This document shows positions 1-11,321 of a stretch of DNA of 64,000 bases, piece after piece. The DNA is from Ephydatia muelleri. Its lineage: Eukaryota > Porifera > Demospongiae > Spongillida > Spongillidae. Where the stretch lies: contig JABACO010000045.1 in assembly GCA_013339895.1 (NCBI GenBank), forward strand, positions 124,001 through 188,000, given 5' to 3'. Position 1 is the stretch's first letter, and every line of letters begins with the position of its first letter. Both the position numbers and the translations under genes were made by a program. Below the pieces are notes generated by a model. It did no database searches. It worked only from the letters and a program-made list of their open reading frames with translations, and was not told where the DNA came from.

Positions 1-627
1 GATAGGTCTCAAATAGAGCAGAGTTCATCACTTTCCCCTCTTGCATCATTCGCTTGCAGCAGCTCCACATACCCTCAACACTTTGGGTATGTGCTCCGGT
101 GGTGGGGTCAACAAAATGGAGCGAGTGGTTGACAGTCTGATGTGTGTTGCCTGTTGTAGCTGTCAGCTGGTTGTAGGAGCTCCACTTGTCACTTCTCTCA
201 ATCCCACCAAACACCCAGTGTCCATCCACAACTCTGCCACGGTTGTACTTTCTCTTCCCAAATATACTTTCATCGATTTCAACTTCAACCCCTGGCCTGC
301 TGATCACAGCAGGATGAGCCAGAAAGTACTCCGCACAAATATCGCGCACAAAGTTGTACCAGTCCACAGCGGTGGCACTGCTTATCTGCAATATGCAATA
401 TGCTTAATAACTTTTACAGTGCTGATATATACCTCCAATTCATCCTGCGCCTTTCCTACAGGTGTCTTCACTGACCACATGTGAATGAGCCGTACAATCA
501 CCTCTATGGGCAGGTGACTCCCTGAGTAAATAATAACATGCATCATAAAAATGAGTGCAATTGATATTAACAGTCTTACATCTTCTCCTTGCTGACAACA
601 CACTCTATCAGCTGCATTAGAAAACAT
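1..627 (-). pseudogene. Merlin/ISXO2-like DDE transposase remnant
   Basis: The minus strand encodes an ISXO2/IS1595-type transposase, the domain of eukaryotic Merlin elements, running off the left edge. The first catalytic Asp is in VEIDESIFGKRKYNRGR (codon at 272-274). A later block FVDPTTGAHTQSVEGMW holds the expected Glu (74-76). Upstream lies the TAVDWYNFVRDIC segment typical of the family. A 47-nt intron (386-432, GT-AG on the minus strand) joins AQDELE to ISSATAVDW in phase. A second intron may occupy 522-579, but its phase does not fit. Between GGIER and SDKWSSYNQL the roughly 30-40 residues normally found between the first two acidic residues appear to be missing, so the protein is probably inactive. 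Family assignment is from remembered motifs. Confidence 0.72.
386..432 (-). other. 47-nt spliceosomal intron in the transposase
   Basis: On the minus strand the interval starts GTATAT and ends TTGCAG. Removing it joins two open, family-like segments in phase 0. Translated through, it would put non-conserved residues inside a conserved region. It is close to the lower size limit for animal introns. Confidence 0.6.
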
Positions 628-640
628 TCAATTTAACTCT

Positions 641-1396
641 CTTTTTTCCCAGAGTTCTGTGGCTGACAAGGCTCGTCTCCTGTCTGTGTCCTCTCCCCAT
701 GCCTCCGCTTGGCTCTCTGTAGTACCATCTCCAGGTCTGGGTCTAAGCCTAGACCCCAACGAGCACCAAATGGCCATCAAGTGGTGGCTCGAGCTAAATA
801 CCTCACCTGGCTCACCTCCCTGTGCATTGTGTCCAGAACATCCCTTGGATCCCCTAGGCCACCATGCAGTAACATGTAAGAGAGGTGGTGATGCTATATC
901 CAGGCACAACAAGCTCAGGGATATAGTGCTTCAGACCTGCCATCGTGCCTGCATAAGCGCCAAGGCGGAGGCTGGTAGTGGACTAGGACATGAGCTTCGG
1001 AACACACGCCCTGCTGATATCCTAGCTTCCAATTGGCTCTGTGGCAAGCCTGCTGCCTTTGACCTTACTGTGGTGTCTCCGCTTAACCCTACCATTATCT
1101 CTGAAGCGGGTCGCACAGCAGGGTCAGCAGCGGTTGCCGCTGAGCTAAGGAAGCACTCTGCCAATGATGCCAAGTGTTCTGAGTTGGGGTGGACGTGTAT
1201 TCCCCTTGTGGCCGAGTCATATGGAGCTTGGGGCAGCGAAGCGGTGCAAGCTTTTTCACGGCTCGCATCATACCTTGCCACAAGGACCAACTCCCCCAAG
1301 TCCAAGGTTGCCTGCAGCCTGTACGGCCGCCTTAATTTGACTCTTGTGCGAGCCAATGCCCGAGCCCTCCTCTTACGATGTGGATGTTCCCTTTAG
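641..1396 (+). mobile_element. Restriction-like endonuclease C-terminus of a non-LTR retroelement
   Basis: A 240-residue open frame begins just after a pyrimidine tract and AG. It shows a C-x2-C...H-x4-C zinc-finger-like patch (CALCPEHPLDPLGHHAVTC), then RPADIL and AFDLTVVSPL. This matches the CCHC finger plus PD...D layout of the restriction-like endonuclease at the C-terminus of R2/NeSL/Hero-type retrotransposons. The end of the frame (YGRLNLTLVRANARALLLR) is also conserved in such proteins as I remember them. No reverse transcriptase lies upstream, so this is a truncated copy or an independently spread domain. It abuts the oppositely oriented transposase remnant. Confidence 0.55.
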
Positions 1397-1454
1397 GAGG
1401 GGGATATTTCATCATTGTAACTTTCATAGCTAGTGTGTCTCAGTGTGTCAGGGT

Positions 1455-1483
1455 ATGTATGTATGTATGTATGTATGTATGTA
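1455..1483. repeat. (GTAT)n microsatellite
   Basis: A perfect run of the tetranucleotide just 3' of the endonuclease fragment. Confidence 0.9.
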
Positions 1484-1512
1484 TATGTGTATTAGTACAA
1501 TTTATATTTTAT

Positions 1513-1770
1513 TTAATGCCCGGAGTTTATTACCTTCAAAATAGGATCCCTTTCGTAGGGGTGAAACCTTCCTGCAACCTTTCCTAGGACATCTCCACGC
1601 CATACACTCCGGACATCCCTTCCAGATGCATCCCTCTCCCGCACGAGTATGTCCTGCTGGAGGAAAGAAGCTTTAAAGCACACAGATGAAAGGACTTCAG
1701 TAAAAGGATACATAACAGGAACACGAATCGCAACCGCAGCCATAGCCATCCAAGTTGAAATCCAGAACAT
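1513..1770 (-). CDS. Unidentified 85-residue coding-like fragment
   Basis: A minus-strand frame whose second half (RDVRSVWRGDVLGKVAGRF and on to DPILKVIN) has a protein-like composition unlike the low-complexity frames around it. I do not recognise the family. It has no convincing start context and could be the last exon of a gene, or chance. No second copy is present to test conservation. Confidence 0.22.
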   Translation of the reverse strand: MFWISTWMAMAAVAIRVPVMYPFTEVLSSVCFKASFLQQDILVRERDASGRDVRSVWRGDVLGKVAGRFHPYERDPILKVINSGH

Positions 1771-1984
1771 AAATGTCGAAATCTTTTATCCGAGCCTTAA
1801 ATAGCCCTGTTTTATTTGATATCAAAGCGTAAGTGCTAACCTTAAATTGCAGCTGCACAGCTTCATCTAACGCGCAAGCTTGTTAATTACTTGTTAATTG
1901 ATTTGGATCGAAATGAACAAGGGGGGCCACTAAACTAAAGGACAACCACAATAACATTGATTTTTTAATAAGGTCATATTTATA
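1771..1984. other. AT-rich intergenic stretch, nothing recognised
   Basis: No conserved frame or repeat was seen between the unidentified minus frame and the first interspersed-repeat copy. Confidence 0.4.
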
Positions 1985-2480
1985 CATTCACGTGATATTA
2001 AGGTCATTTTCAAAACATTCACGTGATCGCGCGACCTCGAAGTTGTACAGAAGTAAACTGCTCGACACATGGAAACGTTGGAGCCAAAGAATAGGTAAAC
2101 CATTATTGTTTAAACTGGGTGGGAAAAATGGTGTGAAGTTCATTATCCTAGCTAGTGTTTCTCACAGTGCAGTAGAGGCGAGTACAGCGTTGTAAGGGTT
2201 AAACACATACTGTTCATGGCTTGTGTCATTGTCATTCTTCGGAGGTGCATTTGGATCATGGACGTGATTTTCTAATGCATTTGAACATCACACTGTACCA
2301 CATGTGTACGCACGTTTACACCCAACGCTCTCCGGGTGACGAGGGAAGGGAGAGCGACATAAGGTGCATCGCGCTACGGTTCCCTCTTACATGTATCATA
2401 GATATGCATGTACCAGCGTGACGCGACATACCATGCATGTGTACATGCAGGGCTGCGTGGTTGTCGACGCGTAAGATCGA
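1985..2480 (+). repeat. Interspersed repeat family R1, copy 1
   Basis: Shares long near-identical stretches with 14,870-15,350, 23,985-24,930 and 59,335-60,293. Diagnostic pieces are the 'cacgtgatcgcgcgacctcg' block, 'cctagctagtgtttctcaca' and 'acacccaacgctctccgggt'. Non-coding in every frame compared between copies. The nature of the element is unknown. Confidence 0.8.
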
Positions 2481-2654
2481 TAATTAACACCTAATTAACA
2501 CCAGCTAGGGTGTAGAATCCATACAAATTAAGACATACATACACTTCTGGATCTAAGTATTCAGTTTTTTTTCTCAGTGCCTTGGCTCTCTGCAGGTTCT
2601 TCTTTTGCGCTGATTTGTATCTTTCTATCCATGCTGTGGCTTGTGAGAAACCTC

Positions 2655-3230
2655 AGATGCAAACCCACGGGTCAACAATAATGTAAGCCGGTTGATGGAA
2701 GCTATAGCCCATGGTGAAGGGAGAGTTATCTTCAACAGACGAGCACCAAGAAGCTCTGATGTTAACTACGTGCCATATGTGAAAGCAGAAAGGGGAAAGG
2801 AAACTATGGCATTGAACAATTCTGATGAGTTGCAATCACTAGTCCTGGAAGTGCTGGGATAGGCAGTCGGGGCATTTTCTTTGATCGGGGAGACTACTGA
2901 AAGCCCTGAAGACACATGAATCACCAGCGATTGCCACGGAAGAGACACCACAAGACTTAGAGCACCACCCTTGCTGCATTCCGCACATTTACGATAGTGG
3001 CAAGGCGAAATTTTCTTCCCATAGCGCACCTAGCTTTGGAAGAGCGTGTACAGCGCAAATATAGCTTGTTAGTGGTCAAAATACGCCTAAGCCACACTAC
3101 CACCTTGGCTCTTTCTTATTACCCACCTTTCAAGTGTTTAGGTCCTCCAGAAACAACTCAAAAGGTACAGGAAATGAGGACCCTCAAAATGGTATACCCT
3201 TCCGTTCAACCGGTGACGCTCTAACAATCA
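2655..3230. pseudogene. Coding-like fragment duplicated at 25.57 kb
   Basis: A block shared with 25,570-25,945 at high identity. One plus-strand frame reads NVSRLMEAIAHGEGRVIF and, further on, KAERGKETMALNNSDE, before stops. One minus-strand frame (CAECSKGG..LSLVVS) stays open in both copies. The two frames cannot both be ancestral. I do not recognise either product. Most likely it is an eroded transposon or gene exon in the TRIM-NHL segmental duplication. Confidence 0.35.
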
Positions 3231-3699
3231 CTCCGCCACCTAGAAAAGAGTATGTAATTTACTAACACAATAATGAAAGGCATAGGTAGCGGTGGAAAGA
3301 TGATAAAGGTACAGATAATAAATTATTGCCAAACATTCTCAAACATTGAAGCAAAGCAGATAAGACAATTGCTCAAAATGGTTTATCCAAGTAGTATATA
3401 ACTGTCAAACAACAAGAGAACACGTAAAAGTGGACAATGCATATGCCTACTATGGGGAAAAAGCGCTTCTTTCTGCCTTGGTCGACCCGAATCCACCCCT
3501 TTTGGCAGGTTCAGAAATGTGACTTGCACGCATAGCCCGCAGGCTTGAATGGCGCACGTGATGAGTTTCCAATGTAATGCAACGATGGAGACTGCAGAAT
3601 GTATTCACTAAAGTGTAAGCAATCAACTAAACTACATAGATGAGCGTTTTTAGTTCTTGTGCTTTCACATCACAATTACACTTCCAATCCGTTTAATCC

Positions 3700-3940
3700 A
3701 TCTCAAGGAGTCAGACTCTTTCCAATCTCGCTTTCCGCCAGTATTGTTAGCTGGCACAGACATAATTTGATCCTATGTGGCTTTTCAGCTGGCCATAAGT
3801 GTAAGCCACAAGTACTGGCTTGGTGGAGGACAGATGAAGGGGCAGATGGAACACTAGCCTGCAGATGGTGTTGTGGCCTCTTTCTATCATCCCCTTCAAC
3901 TGAGGAAGCATCATCCACTGACGTCTCTTCTGCATTATTC
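3700..3940 (-). mobile_element. Eroded endonuclease-domain fragment, partial copy
   Basis: The minus-strand text around 'CGLHLWPAEKPHRI' repeats that of 4,471-4,668 and 26,232-26,423. It corresponds to the last third of the restriction-like endonuclease domain seen intact at 641-1,396. Frames are broken. Confidence 0.4.
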
Positions 3941-4244
3941 AGAGAGGATTCTGAATATATTTTTAGTGGAAGACCTCAACAAGAAAATCGACGTGTCTTC
4001 TTTGTCTCCTTGCCACTCTCCACCATACAGCTGTAACTTTGTAAGTCCTATACGTTCTTCAAGAAAGCAAAGACCACACCTGAATTCTTATTCAGAAGGA
4101 TCGCTAACTAAAGACAACAGTTCTGCTTCTTCACGAATTACGTGATCTCTAACACACTATAATCTACCATTGCTTGATCCAGCGAGTAAAGGCCAGCCTT
4201 CCTAAAGCCAAATTAGAGTAAAATGGCAGCTTCAGTTACAATGG

Positions 4245-4395
4245 CCCTTAGATATGCATGTACCAGCGTGACGTGACATACCATCTACATGCAGGACTGC
4301 ATGGTAATAATACATCAGACAACAACACATGTGCACAATGTATTCGTACAATGTGCTCACCTCACTGCAAACGTAATCATCGGGCACAACAAATA
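4245..4395 (+). repeat. Interspersed repeat R1, partial copy
   Basis: Matches the 3' part of the full R1 copies (24,540-24,870 and 59,880-60,215), including 'atgcatgtaccagcgtgacg' and 'aacgtaatcatcgggcaca', with an internal deletion. Confidence 0.75.
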
Positions 4396-4439
4396 TGCCT
4401 ATTGCAGTTGAAGGGTTAATCCAGTGTAACGAAGAAGAC

Positions 4440-5040
4440 TTCTTTCCAATCTCGCTTTTCGCCAGTATTTTTATTTTCTATATAGCTGGCACAGACATAA
4501 TACGATCCTATGTGGCTTTTCAGCTGGCCATAAGTGTAAGCCACAAGTACCGGCTTGGTGGAGGACAGGTGAAGGGGCAGGTGGAACACTAGACTGCAGA
4601 GGGTGTTGTGGCCTCTTTGCCTCAATTGCCATACTCCCCCACAGCCAATGGCATGCAGGACCAACCAACTCCTGGCATTAGGGTCCATTGGAGTGGAGCT
4701 TGTGGTCCTCATCTGCATAGGCTTCCCTATCCTGTTGACACGACTCACCCAAGATGGCAGAGCAGTGGTGATGTAATGGTGATATCTAATGTGGCAGGTT
4801 TGCCTCTGTTCCTTCCAGCAACGAGAATGTCAGCAGGTGTGGTGTGGTCTCTTGTTATGCCATGACCCTACTCCACACTAACGATTCATCATGTTGGCAT
4901 GACAACAGAGGTCAACGACCACATCCCACATGCAGTAAGGGTATATGGCCACATCTCCCTCATGCCTTCAGGTCACGGCATGGTGTCCAAGTGGATCAAG
5001 AGCAGTATCTGGGCAAAATCACGAACAAACACATGCCTTA
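4440..5040 (-). mobile_element. Degenerate restriction-like endonuclease domain (non-LTR element)
   Basis: Read on the minus strand, pieces recover the same domain as 641-1,396. They include RDHTTPADILVAGRNRGKPA and LDITITSPL (the PD...D core), then GWSCMPLAV and EYGN in shifted frames. Stops and frameshifts are frequent, so it is a fossil. A second copy lies at 26,150-26,710 in the duplicated TRIM-NHL locus, which places this insertion before that duplication. Confidence 0.5.
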
Positions 5041-6027
5041 AATCATCTGCTGGTTGTGGAAATTAAATTTTAAAAAGAAATTTCAAATCAAGAGACGTTC
5101 GTTGGTATAGCATATCAATAATTGTAATTAAATTTCTAAAGACGGGCTTCAAACGATCCAGACATTGCGTCGATTGTATTTTATGTATTTAACAATTTTT
5201 CAAATTGTGTCAATGGATTTTTTTTTATTGTTTATTTTTTATTTGTACACAGTATGTTTTTTTTATAATTTTTTTTTCAGAAACTGTCTATCTATATAAC
5301 CCTCAAAATCTGCTTCCAAACTAATCACTATTGTTAACCTACATGAACATGTGTGGGCAAAGTGTGTACTTAATGATGATGTTTTTATGTATTTGTTTTG
5401 TAATAGTATTTCTTTCACTTAGGTATGGCTAGAAACTTGTACTGTTAATCAGTATCCATTTGATACTAAAATTCAATTCTGGTTTAACAAATTCAGCAAA
5501 TTGATTATGTTTTGAAAATAACTTATTGTCTATGTTTTATCGACTTCATATATATTCCATCTTACATAACTAGCTATGAATTAACCAGGTGTCTGGATTC
5601 CTGTACTGCAATACTAACCCTGCTGCTGTATTGCATCATATATCACCTAATGTTGATTAGCATACTGATTATGTTTTGAAAATAACTTATTAGACGTCGT
5701 TATGGACACGACCAGGTTTAGGTAACCTCATGCAAGCACAACAGAATTTCCTAAGACATAGACTACAGTGGTAGTTAACTCTTTGGCTGTTATAAGTCAA
5801 TAGTTACTCGATCCTTTTGTTTCTGTGATTGAGGACCACACCCAAGTGGTCTTTTATATTCCATCTTGCGTAACTAGGTGTCTATACTGCAATACTAACC
5901 CTGCTGCTGTATTTCACCTGCCCTTTTTAATGTTGATTTGAATCGGCTAAACAATTCAAGTTTTTTGTAGGGACTGCATAAGCTGCTAAATTTAGCTATT
6001 GTACTCTTCACTACCAACAGTGTGGTT
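5041..6027. other. 5' flank of TRIM-NHL gene 1
   Basis: AT-rich, non-coding and similar to 26,711-27,611 upstream of the second TRIM-NHL copy. It contains T-rich runs and two short internal repeats ('gattatgttttgaaaataac'). A polypyrimidine-AG sits just upstream of the start codon, so a 5' UTR intron is possible. No canonical TATA box was identified. Confidence 0.5.
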
Positions 6028-8226
6028 ATGGAGAAACCCTTTCCACACATTACCTGTGGTGTGTGCTCCAAGCCCTACAATGATCCAAGAACTCTGCCAT
6101 GTTTACATTCTTTCTGTCTACAATGTCTCCATCATGAGATAGAGAAAAGTGGTTCCCAACAAATGTTCCAATGTCCCATCTGTGAACAAAACACCAGCAT
6201 CTCAGTGGGAGGGGCCAGTGTTCTCCCTCAGAACCTCCATCTTGGATTTGAAGTAGAGGTAGCAGGGTACATGTCCAAGATGACCAGTAACAGTGATGTA
6301 GCATGTAACCAATGTGCTGAAGGAAGCAGTGATCCTGCAGTGGTGTTCTGTTGTGCTTGCCATCACTTCCTGTGTGCCTTCTGCCTTGAACACCACAAGT
6401 GCAATCGAATATGGTCCAGACACAGAATTGTTGGACTGGACCAAGAGGGAGCCAGACAACTGCACACCACCATGAAGCCAAGAGATCATTACTGCTCTCA
6501 GCCTAACCATGAGGACAATAAATTGAATTTTTATTGTGAGACTTGTAGCTTGCTGGTATGCCTTCACTGCACTACAGTTACCCACAAAAGCCACTCTGTG
6601 AAGGAAATATCCACAGTAGCAAAGACCCATCAAATGGAAATCTCAGGAGCACTTGAAGATGCAAAAGAGGTTGTGACAAAGCTGACTGGAGCCATTGATG
6701 AATATAACAGGATAATAGAACAAGTGGAGACATCCAAACGAACTGCTTTCTTGGCCATCAACCAAGCCTTTGAAATACTTCAGCAAAGATTGGAAGAAAG
6801 AAAAAGGACACTATTGTCAGAGTTGGAGGCCATTTCACTGTCCAAGACAACAGCTCTGACCCTCCAGAAGGAACAGTTTGAGAAGATGGTTGGAGACATT
6901 GGTCACTACACTGATATGGCCTCCCAGATCCTGCAGACCCACACTGACCATGAGATTGTAGCATTGGGAGGACTCATACCCACTGAACTGCAGGCCACCC
7001 TCAAGAGGGTCCAGACCATTTCCCTCACTCCAAACCAACACAGCAACATATCAGTGTCTGTGAAAACAGATGATCTTATCAGACAACTGTCCAAATTAGG
7101 AAACATTTTTGACTTTTATCCTTCTCCATCTTCATGCACATGGATGTCCACATCAGTAGCCAAGGTGGGGACCAGTTACCATGTTAAGGTACAAAGCAAG
7201 ACCTCAAAGGGGGAGGAGTACCCACATGGTGGTTTCAAGGTGAAGGGTGAGATGAGGTCCAAGTCCCATAATGGAGCAGTTGTGTATGGAGAGGTGGAGG
7301 ACCACAGGGATGGTACCTACACCATCACCCTCACCCCTCAAACTGCTGGTCCTCACCAGCTCCTCATCACAATGGATGGTCAGCATGTACAGAATAGTCC
7401 TAATGACCTTGATGTGAGGTCTAAACGTGACTACCGTACCTTATGTAATGCCCAACAAGTGATCCAGTGTAATTGGCCATATTGTGTAGCCATCCATGAC
7501 AATGGAGACATCTATGTAGGGAGCTATGATCACTGCATTTATGTGTTTGATCAAACAGGTCAACTGAAGAATACCATAGGTAGTAGGGGAAGTGGTGATG
7601 GTCAGTTCTCTTCTCCATGGGGTATATCCATCAAGAGAGATGTGTTGTATGTTGCTGATACTGGCAACCATCGTGTACAGAAGCTGACATCAAGTGGAAA
7701 GTTCCTTCATAAGTTTGGTCAGGAGGGATCAGGTCAGGGACAGTTCAATAGTCCAGTGGCTGTCATCATTGACTCCAACAACAAACTGATTGTGTCTGAC
7801 TATAATAACTATAGGATACAAATATTCAATGAAAATGGTGGTTGGTTATTAACCATAGATGGTAAAGGCTCAGGTAATCATAGTTTTCGGTCTCCATGGG
7901 GTCTTGCCTTGGACCCTCAGGGAAACATTCATGTTGCAGCCAAAGGTTCAAACACTATCAAAGTGTTTAGCAAAGAAGGTGTCTATGTCAGAATGTATGG
8001 TGATCCTAATGGTCCCAGAGGACTAGCCATTGATGATGAAGGTTACAGCCTTGTCAGTGAGTGGGGTGGCCATTGTCTCTCCATCTATGATCCTGAGGGA
8101 AACAAGATCCACACAGTGGGAAATCTGAAGCATCCCCATAGTACTGCACTAGATCCCAGAGATGGCAGTGTGTTCATTGCTAACTATGGTGGTAACACTG
8201 TATTGAAGTATTGTGTAAATATTTGA
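6028..8226 (+). CDS. TRIM-NHL protein (RING, B-boxes, coiled coil, filamin, NHL)
   Basis: An intact single-exon frame of 732 residues from ATG at 6,028. A GTG two codons upstream is less likely as a start. Domains in order: RING C3HC4 at about residues 10-52 (CGVC...CLHSFC..C...CPIC), B-box 1 at about 93-137, B-box 2 at about 156-193 (YCETCSLLVCLHC, then H residues), coiled coil at about 200-345, filamin/Ig-like at about 370-463, and a six-bladed NHL propeller at about 475-730 (VADTGNHRVQKLTSSGKF is one blade). This is the architecture of the TRIM2/3/71 class: cytoplasmic RING E3 ligases whose NHL domain binds RNA or protein partners. The biochemical activity here is inferred from family only. 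A frameshifted paralogue lies at 27,612. Orthology to TRIM71 or TRIM2 is not claimed, because sponges carry lineage-specific expansions of this family. Confidence 0.92.
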   Translation: MEKPFPHITCGVCSKPYNDPRTLPCLHSFCLQCLHHEIEKSGSQQMFQCPICEQNTSISVGGASVLPQNLHLGFEVEVAGYMSKMTSNSDVACNQCAEGSSDPAVVFCCACHHFLCAFCLEHHKCNRIWSRHRIVGLDQEGARQLHTTMKPRDHYCSQPNHEDNKLNFYCETCSLLVCLHCTTVTHKSHSVKEISTVAKTHQMEISGALEDAKEVVTKLTGAIDEYNRIIEQVETSKRTAFLAINQAFEILQQRLEERKRTLLSELEAISLSKTTALTLQKEQFEKMVGDIGHYTDMASQILQTHTDHEIVALGGLIPTELQATLKRVQTISLTPNQHSNISVSVKTDDLIRQLSKLGNIFDFYPSPSSCTWMSTSVAKVGTSYHVKVQSKTSKGEEYPHGGFKVKGEMRSKSHNGAVVYGEVEDHRDGTYTITLTPQTAGPHQLLITMDGQHVQNSPNDLDVRSKRDYRTLCNAQQVIQCNWPYCVAIHDNGDIYVGSYDHCIYVFDQTGQLKNTIGSRGSGDGQFSSPWGISIKRDVLYVADTGNHRVQKLTSSGKFLHKFGQEGSGQGQFNSPVAVIIDSNNKLIVSDYNNYRIQIFNENGGWLLTIDGKGSGNHSFRSPWGLALDPQGNIHVAAKGSNTIKVFSKEGVYVRMYGDPNGPRGLAIDDEGYSLVSEWGGHCLSIYDPEGNKIHTVGNLKHPHSTALDPRDGSVFIANYGGNTVLKYCVNI

Positions 8227-9783
8227 ACATGATTGAAATTAAAGTTTATATGGTCAGCTATGTTGAGAAATGTACAGTTCTCTATATACCAGTCAATTAC
8301 CAGTATGAAATAAATGTTATCTAATCATTTATACATGGTATTAATAACTCAACCAAAATAGGGCAACTGACTAGCAAATGTTATTTTTATCATTTCTATG
8401 TTTATCTCGTTGAATGCCGAGTGCATATATACATGCATTTACACACAACCACATAATCATCTGTGTGATTCATGTCAGTGTTGTGTTTATTTCAAAGAAT
8501 CGCTTTGTACCATGTTGTACATCTATATACATGTGACATGTGATGTAAACCAGCCATGTAGATGCTGAAATTCTAATCCAGGTGGGGCACTGGGGAGTAC
8601 AACATCTTGTGTGTCCAACTTTACCTCGCACATACGGTTGTAACAAACCATACTTATTATGAACAGGAAATGGCAGATGAGATTGAATGCAGTGTAAATA
8701 GCATTTGTGAAGTCATCTGAACAATGTGCTTCAGAAGAAATACTAAATACTATAGTAGTAAAGTAACCAAACATGTCATGTACTTATAAGGTCACAAGTG
8801 CAGCAAACATGCATGCATTGTGAAGTTGCAATCCACACATTTCTTACTTACACTGTCATGTAGCATTCATAACGGTTGTGCATGCATGCAGATATGAACT
8901 AGCATGGCAGTTAATGCTTTGATGCTCCATGAAACCCGTCCATGTACACTTGTTATGTAATCATTTTGGCTAATCACTATATCGGCAGAATGGTAGTTTG
9001 TGATCTAATGTATGGGTTGTGTATTTGAATATGTGTGTCTGGCATTCAAACCCTTGGAGTTTGTTTAGCATTTAACCTCTATCACTTCCGGATTATCCAA
9101 CATTATGATCCCTAATCCCATGTGGCATTGGCATGAGTCTGGGGGTGTGTCCGGTACGTATGTACAACATTGTGTGTGGTGATATGGCACCGCCCACTCA
9201 CACCACCCAGAGTTTCGCATTGTTCTTGTATAGGAAATGGGCTTTAAAAGAAAAAGAAAATCTCACCAGTGTCACTACTCGCTTGTCTCAGGCTTGCTCA
9301 TGTGCACTACAGGAATGTCTTGCATGCCATAGCAGCCCAGTTCATCGCTTAACTAGAGCTAAGTACTTTAAACAATATCCAATCCGAGTCTATTAATTAA
9401 TGGTGGTGTCCCCAGCCCTTCCCTCGGGTTGCATGCCCCAGTCGTTGGGTGCAACCCTTTTCTCACTTACAGTAGCTACGACTTGAAGCTGTTTGTGCCG
9501 TTAATCGGTTACCCATTTGATTTTAAAAATCAACTTACCTTAACCACTAGTTCAACAAACTTAGTTATGTTAACCTATTAGAGCTGGTTGATTTGTATTT
9601 GACCAGCTGGTTTAGGTAACCTCATGCAAGCACTAACAGAATTGTCTAGGACATAGACTACAGTGGTAGTTTACATTTGGCTGCTATATATGTAAATCAA
9701 TACCAACTCTATTTATTCCTGTGGCTCCCAGGGTCAATTGAGATGGTGTTTGGATTCATATACTGCAAAACAACCCTGGCATG
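8227..9783. other. Intergenic, no gene seen
   Basis: The first 50 bases match the 3' flank of the second TRIM-NHL copy, including 'attaaagtttatatggtc', a likely polyadenylation region. The rest is AT-rich, with no frame longer than about 90 codons and none that looks conserved. A stretch at 9,540-9,790 resembles the TRIM-NHL 5' flank ('gacatagactacagtggtag'). Confidence 0.5.
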
Positions 9784-10448
9784 CTATGATGGATCATGAA
9801 AAGCAATAAATTCCTTTATGTGTGAGGGCAGAATAGTTAGAGTCCTGTAAGGTATTCCTGCACACACAATCTTCTTAGCAGCCAAGCAAGACAAGCACAT
9901 TAGGGTGGCTGGATGGAAAGGCACACACGCTCCACTGTGGTCCACAGCATCCCTATGGGCACCATGTTCCACAAATGGAGACACCATGCTCTCCCACCTG
10001 GAGATACCCAGGGTCTTTGCCACCTGGTATGCATGATGAATGTAGGGTTGGGTTGGTTGATGACCCCACCCCACGTGAGGATGTGGGAGGCAAAGTGGGA
10101 GAAGGGAGTGATGCCTGCCTTGGTCAGTTTGGTCATGACCTGGTGTGACAGCATGAAGTGGAGAAGGGTCACTCCTGGGGAGACATGGAGGTTTCCATTG
10201 CCAAATCGCTGGAAGTCACTCGTGTCATGGCAGCCGAGGTTGCTGTGCCAATCGTACAACAAGAGCAGCATGTCATGGACAGTGGTAGATACCTGACTAA
10301 GTGTGTGTTTTGCGCTGCAGTTGAACCACCTTGACTGTCCCACATCCAACACTGCTTCTAGAAGTGCTGGATAGCAGCTTATCTTGTAGCCATGTGAGCA
10401 GAATGTTTCTACTTTCATGCAGAGCAAGTATTTGAAGGAAGGCAGCAT
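9784..10448 (-). pseudogene. FEM1-like C-terminal exon, broken copy
   Basis: The minus-strand translation matches the copy at 54,041-54,784 but changes frame after WGGVINQPNPT, with small deletions relative to that copy. The last 70 codons (VEHGAHRDAVDHSG, CLAAKKIVCAGIPYR, IKEFIAFHD) resemble the end of FEM1 proteins, where ankyrin repeats are followed by CLAA-x-x-IV and a final amphipathic helix. FEM1 proteins are CUL2 ubiquitin-ligase substrate receptors. This copy cannot encode the full segment in one frame. Confidence 0.65.
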
Positions 10449-11321
10449 GTATACATGCTAATTTTGATAACTTTACTAATTAATAAGTTAGTGTTCCATT
10501 TGATCCTGCTATGTGACTGCATGTGGGTTGTGTACTTGACTATGTATGTGTGTGTGGCTTTCAAATCAAATAGTTGACTTTGCATCCAATCAGTGCCTAT
10601 ACATTACATCATGGTGGTGTCCCCAGCCCCTTCCCTCATATGTGGGTGTGTGCAGTCCTAACAGGTAGCATATGATGAGAATGAGTTGGGTCCATTTGAC
10701 ATTGGAAGTGCTGCCTGTTAGCATCCTAGTCACATGCATTTAGGTGTCAAGCCAACAGCTGTGGGGCTTTAAAAAGGAGCTTAGTGAAGATGAGTGAAAG
10801 TGTCAGTTCCCCTCCTTGATGGAGGAGTGACTTTGCTGCACACCCTCACCCCTCTCCTTGTATTGTCTCCCTCATCATCTCCTCTACACACAGTTCCATT
10901 CCTATAGTGTGTCACCATAAAGGTGTGTCATATGTGATACATGGATAACTGCACAATGCAGAACTGCTGCTGGTAGATGTCACCATATTGCAGAGCAGTC
11001 ATGTACAGATGGAGGGTGTGTGAGGGTGCATGTGTACGAAGGAGGTGTGGATGGTGTCAATCATGAAATGTCAGAGGGAACCCCTCCCCCTGTGGTATCA
11101 TATTGAGACAAGGCAAGGGGGACTGGGAGGCTTTGCTGCCTTTCCTTGCCCCTCCCCCACCCCCTCCCGTCCATTATGTCTCTTCTTGCTGCTCCAGAAT
11201 GTGTCATGTTGTAATGGAGAACTACATGCACGTGTACATCATGCCATGCACTTCGGACCCTAGACAGTAGTTCCAGACTGACTGGCTCCCTTCTAGTGTA
11301 TATAAAAGCATAGGATTTCAT
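10449..11321. other. Non-coding part of segmental duplication A
   Basis: Closely matches 54,785-55,615. Frames open in one copy are closed or shifted in the other. No gene is assigned. Confidence 0.5.

Noticed and set aside
6050-7671. Several minus-strand frames of 60-143 codons across the TRIM-NHL gene
   Set aside because: Shadows of the plus-strand coding sequence.
9900-10448. Plus-strand frame of 127 codons (9,913-10,296) and its counterpart at 54,170-54,575
   Set aside because: Antisense of the FEM1-like exon; the minus strand carries the recognisable family motifs.
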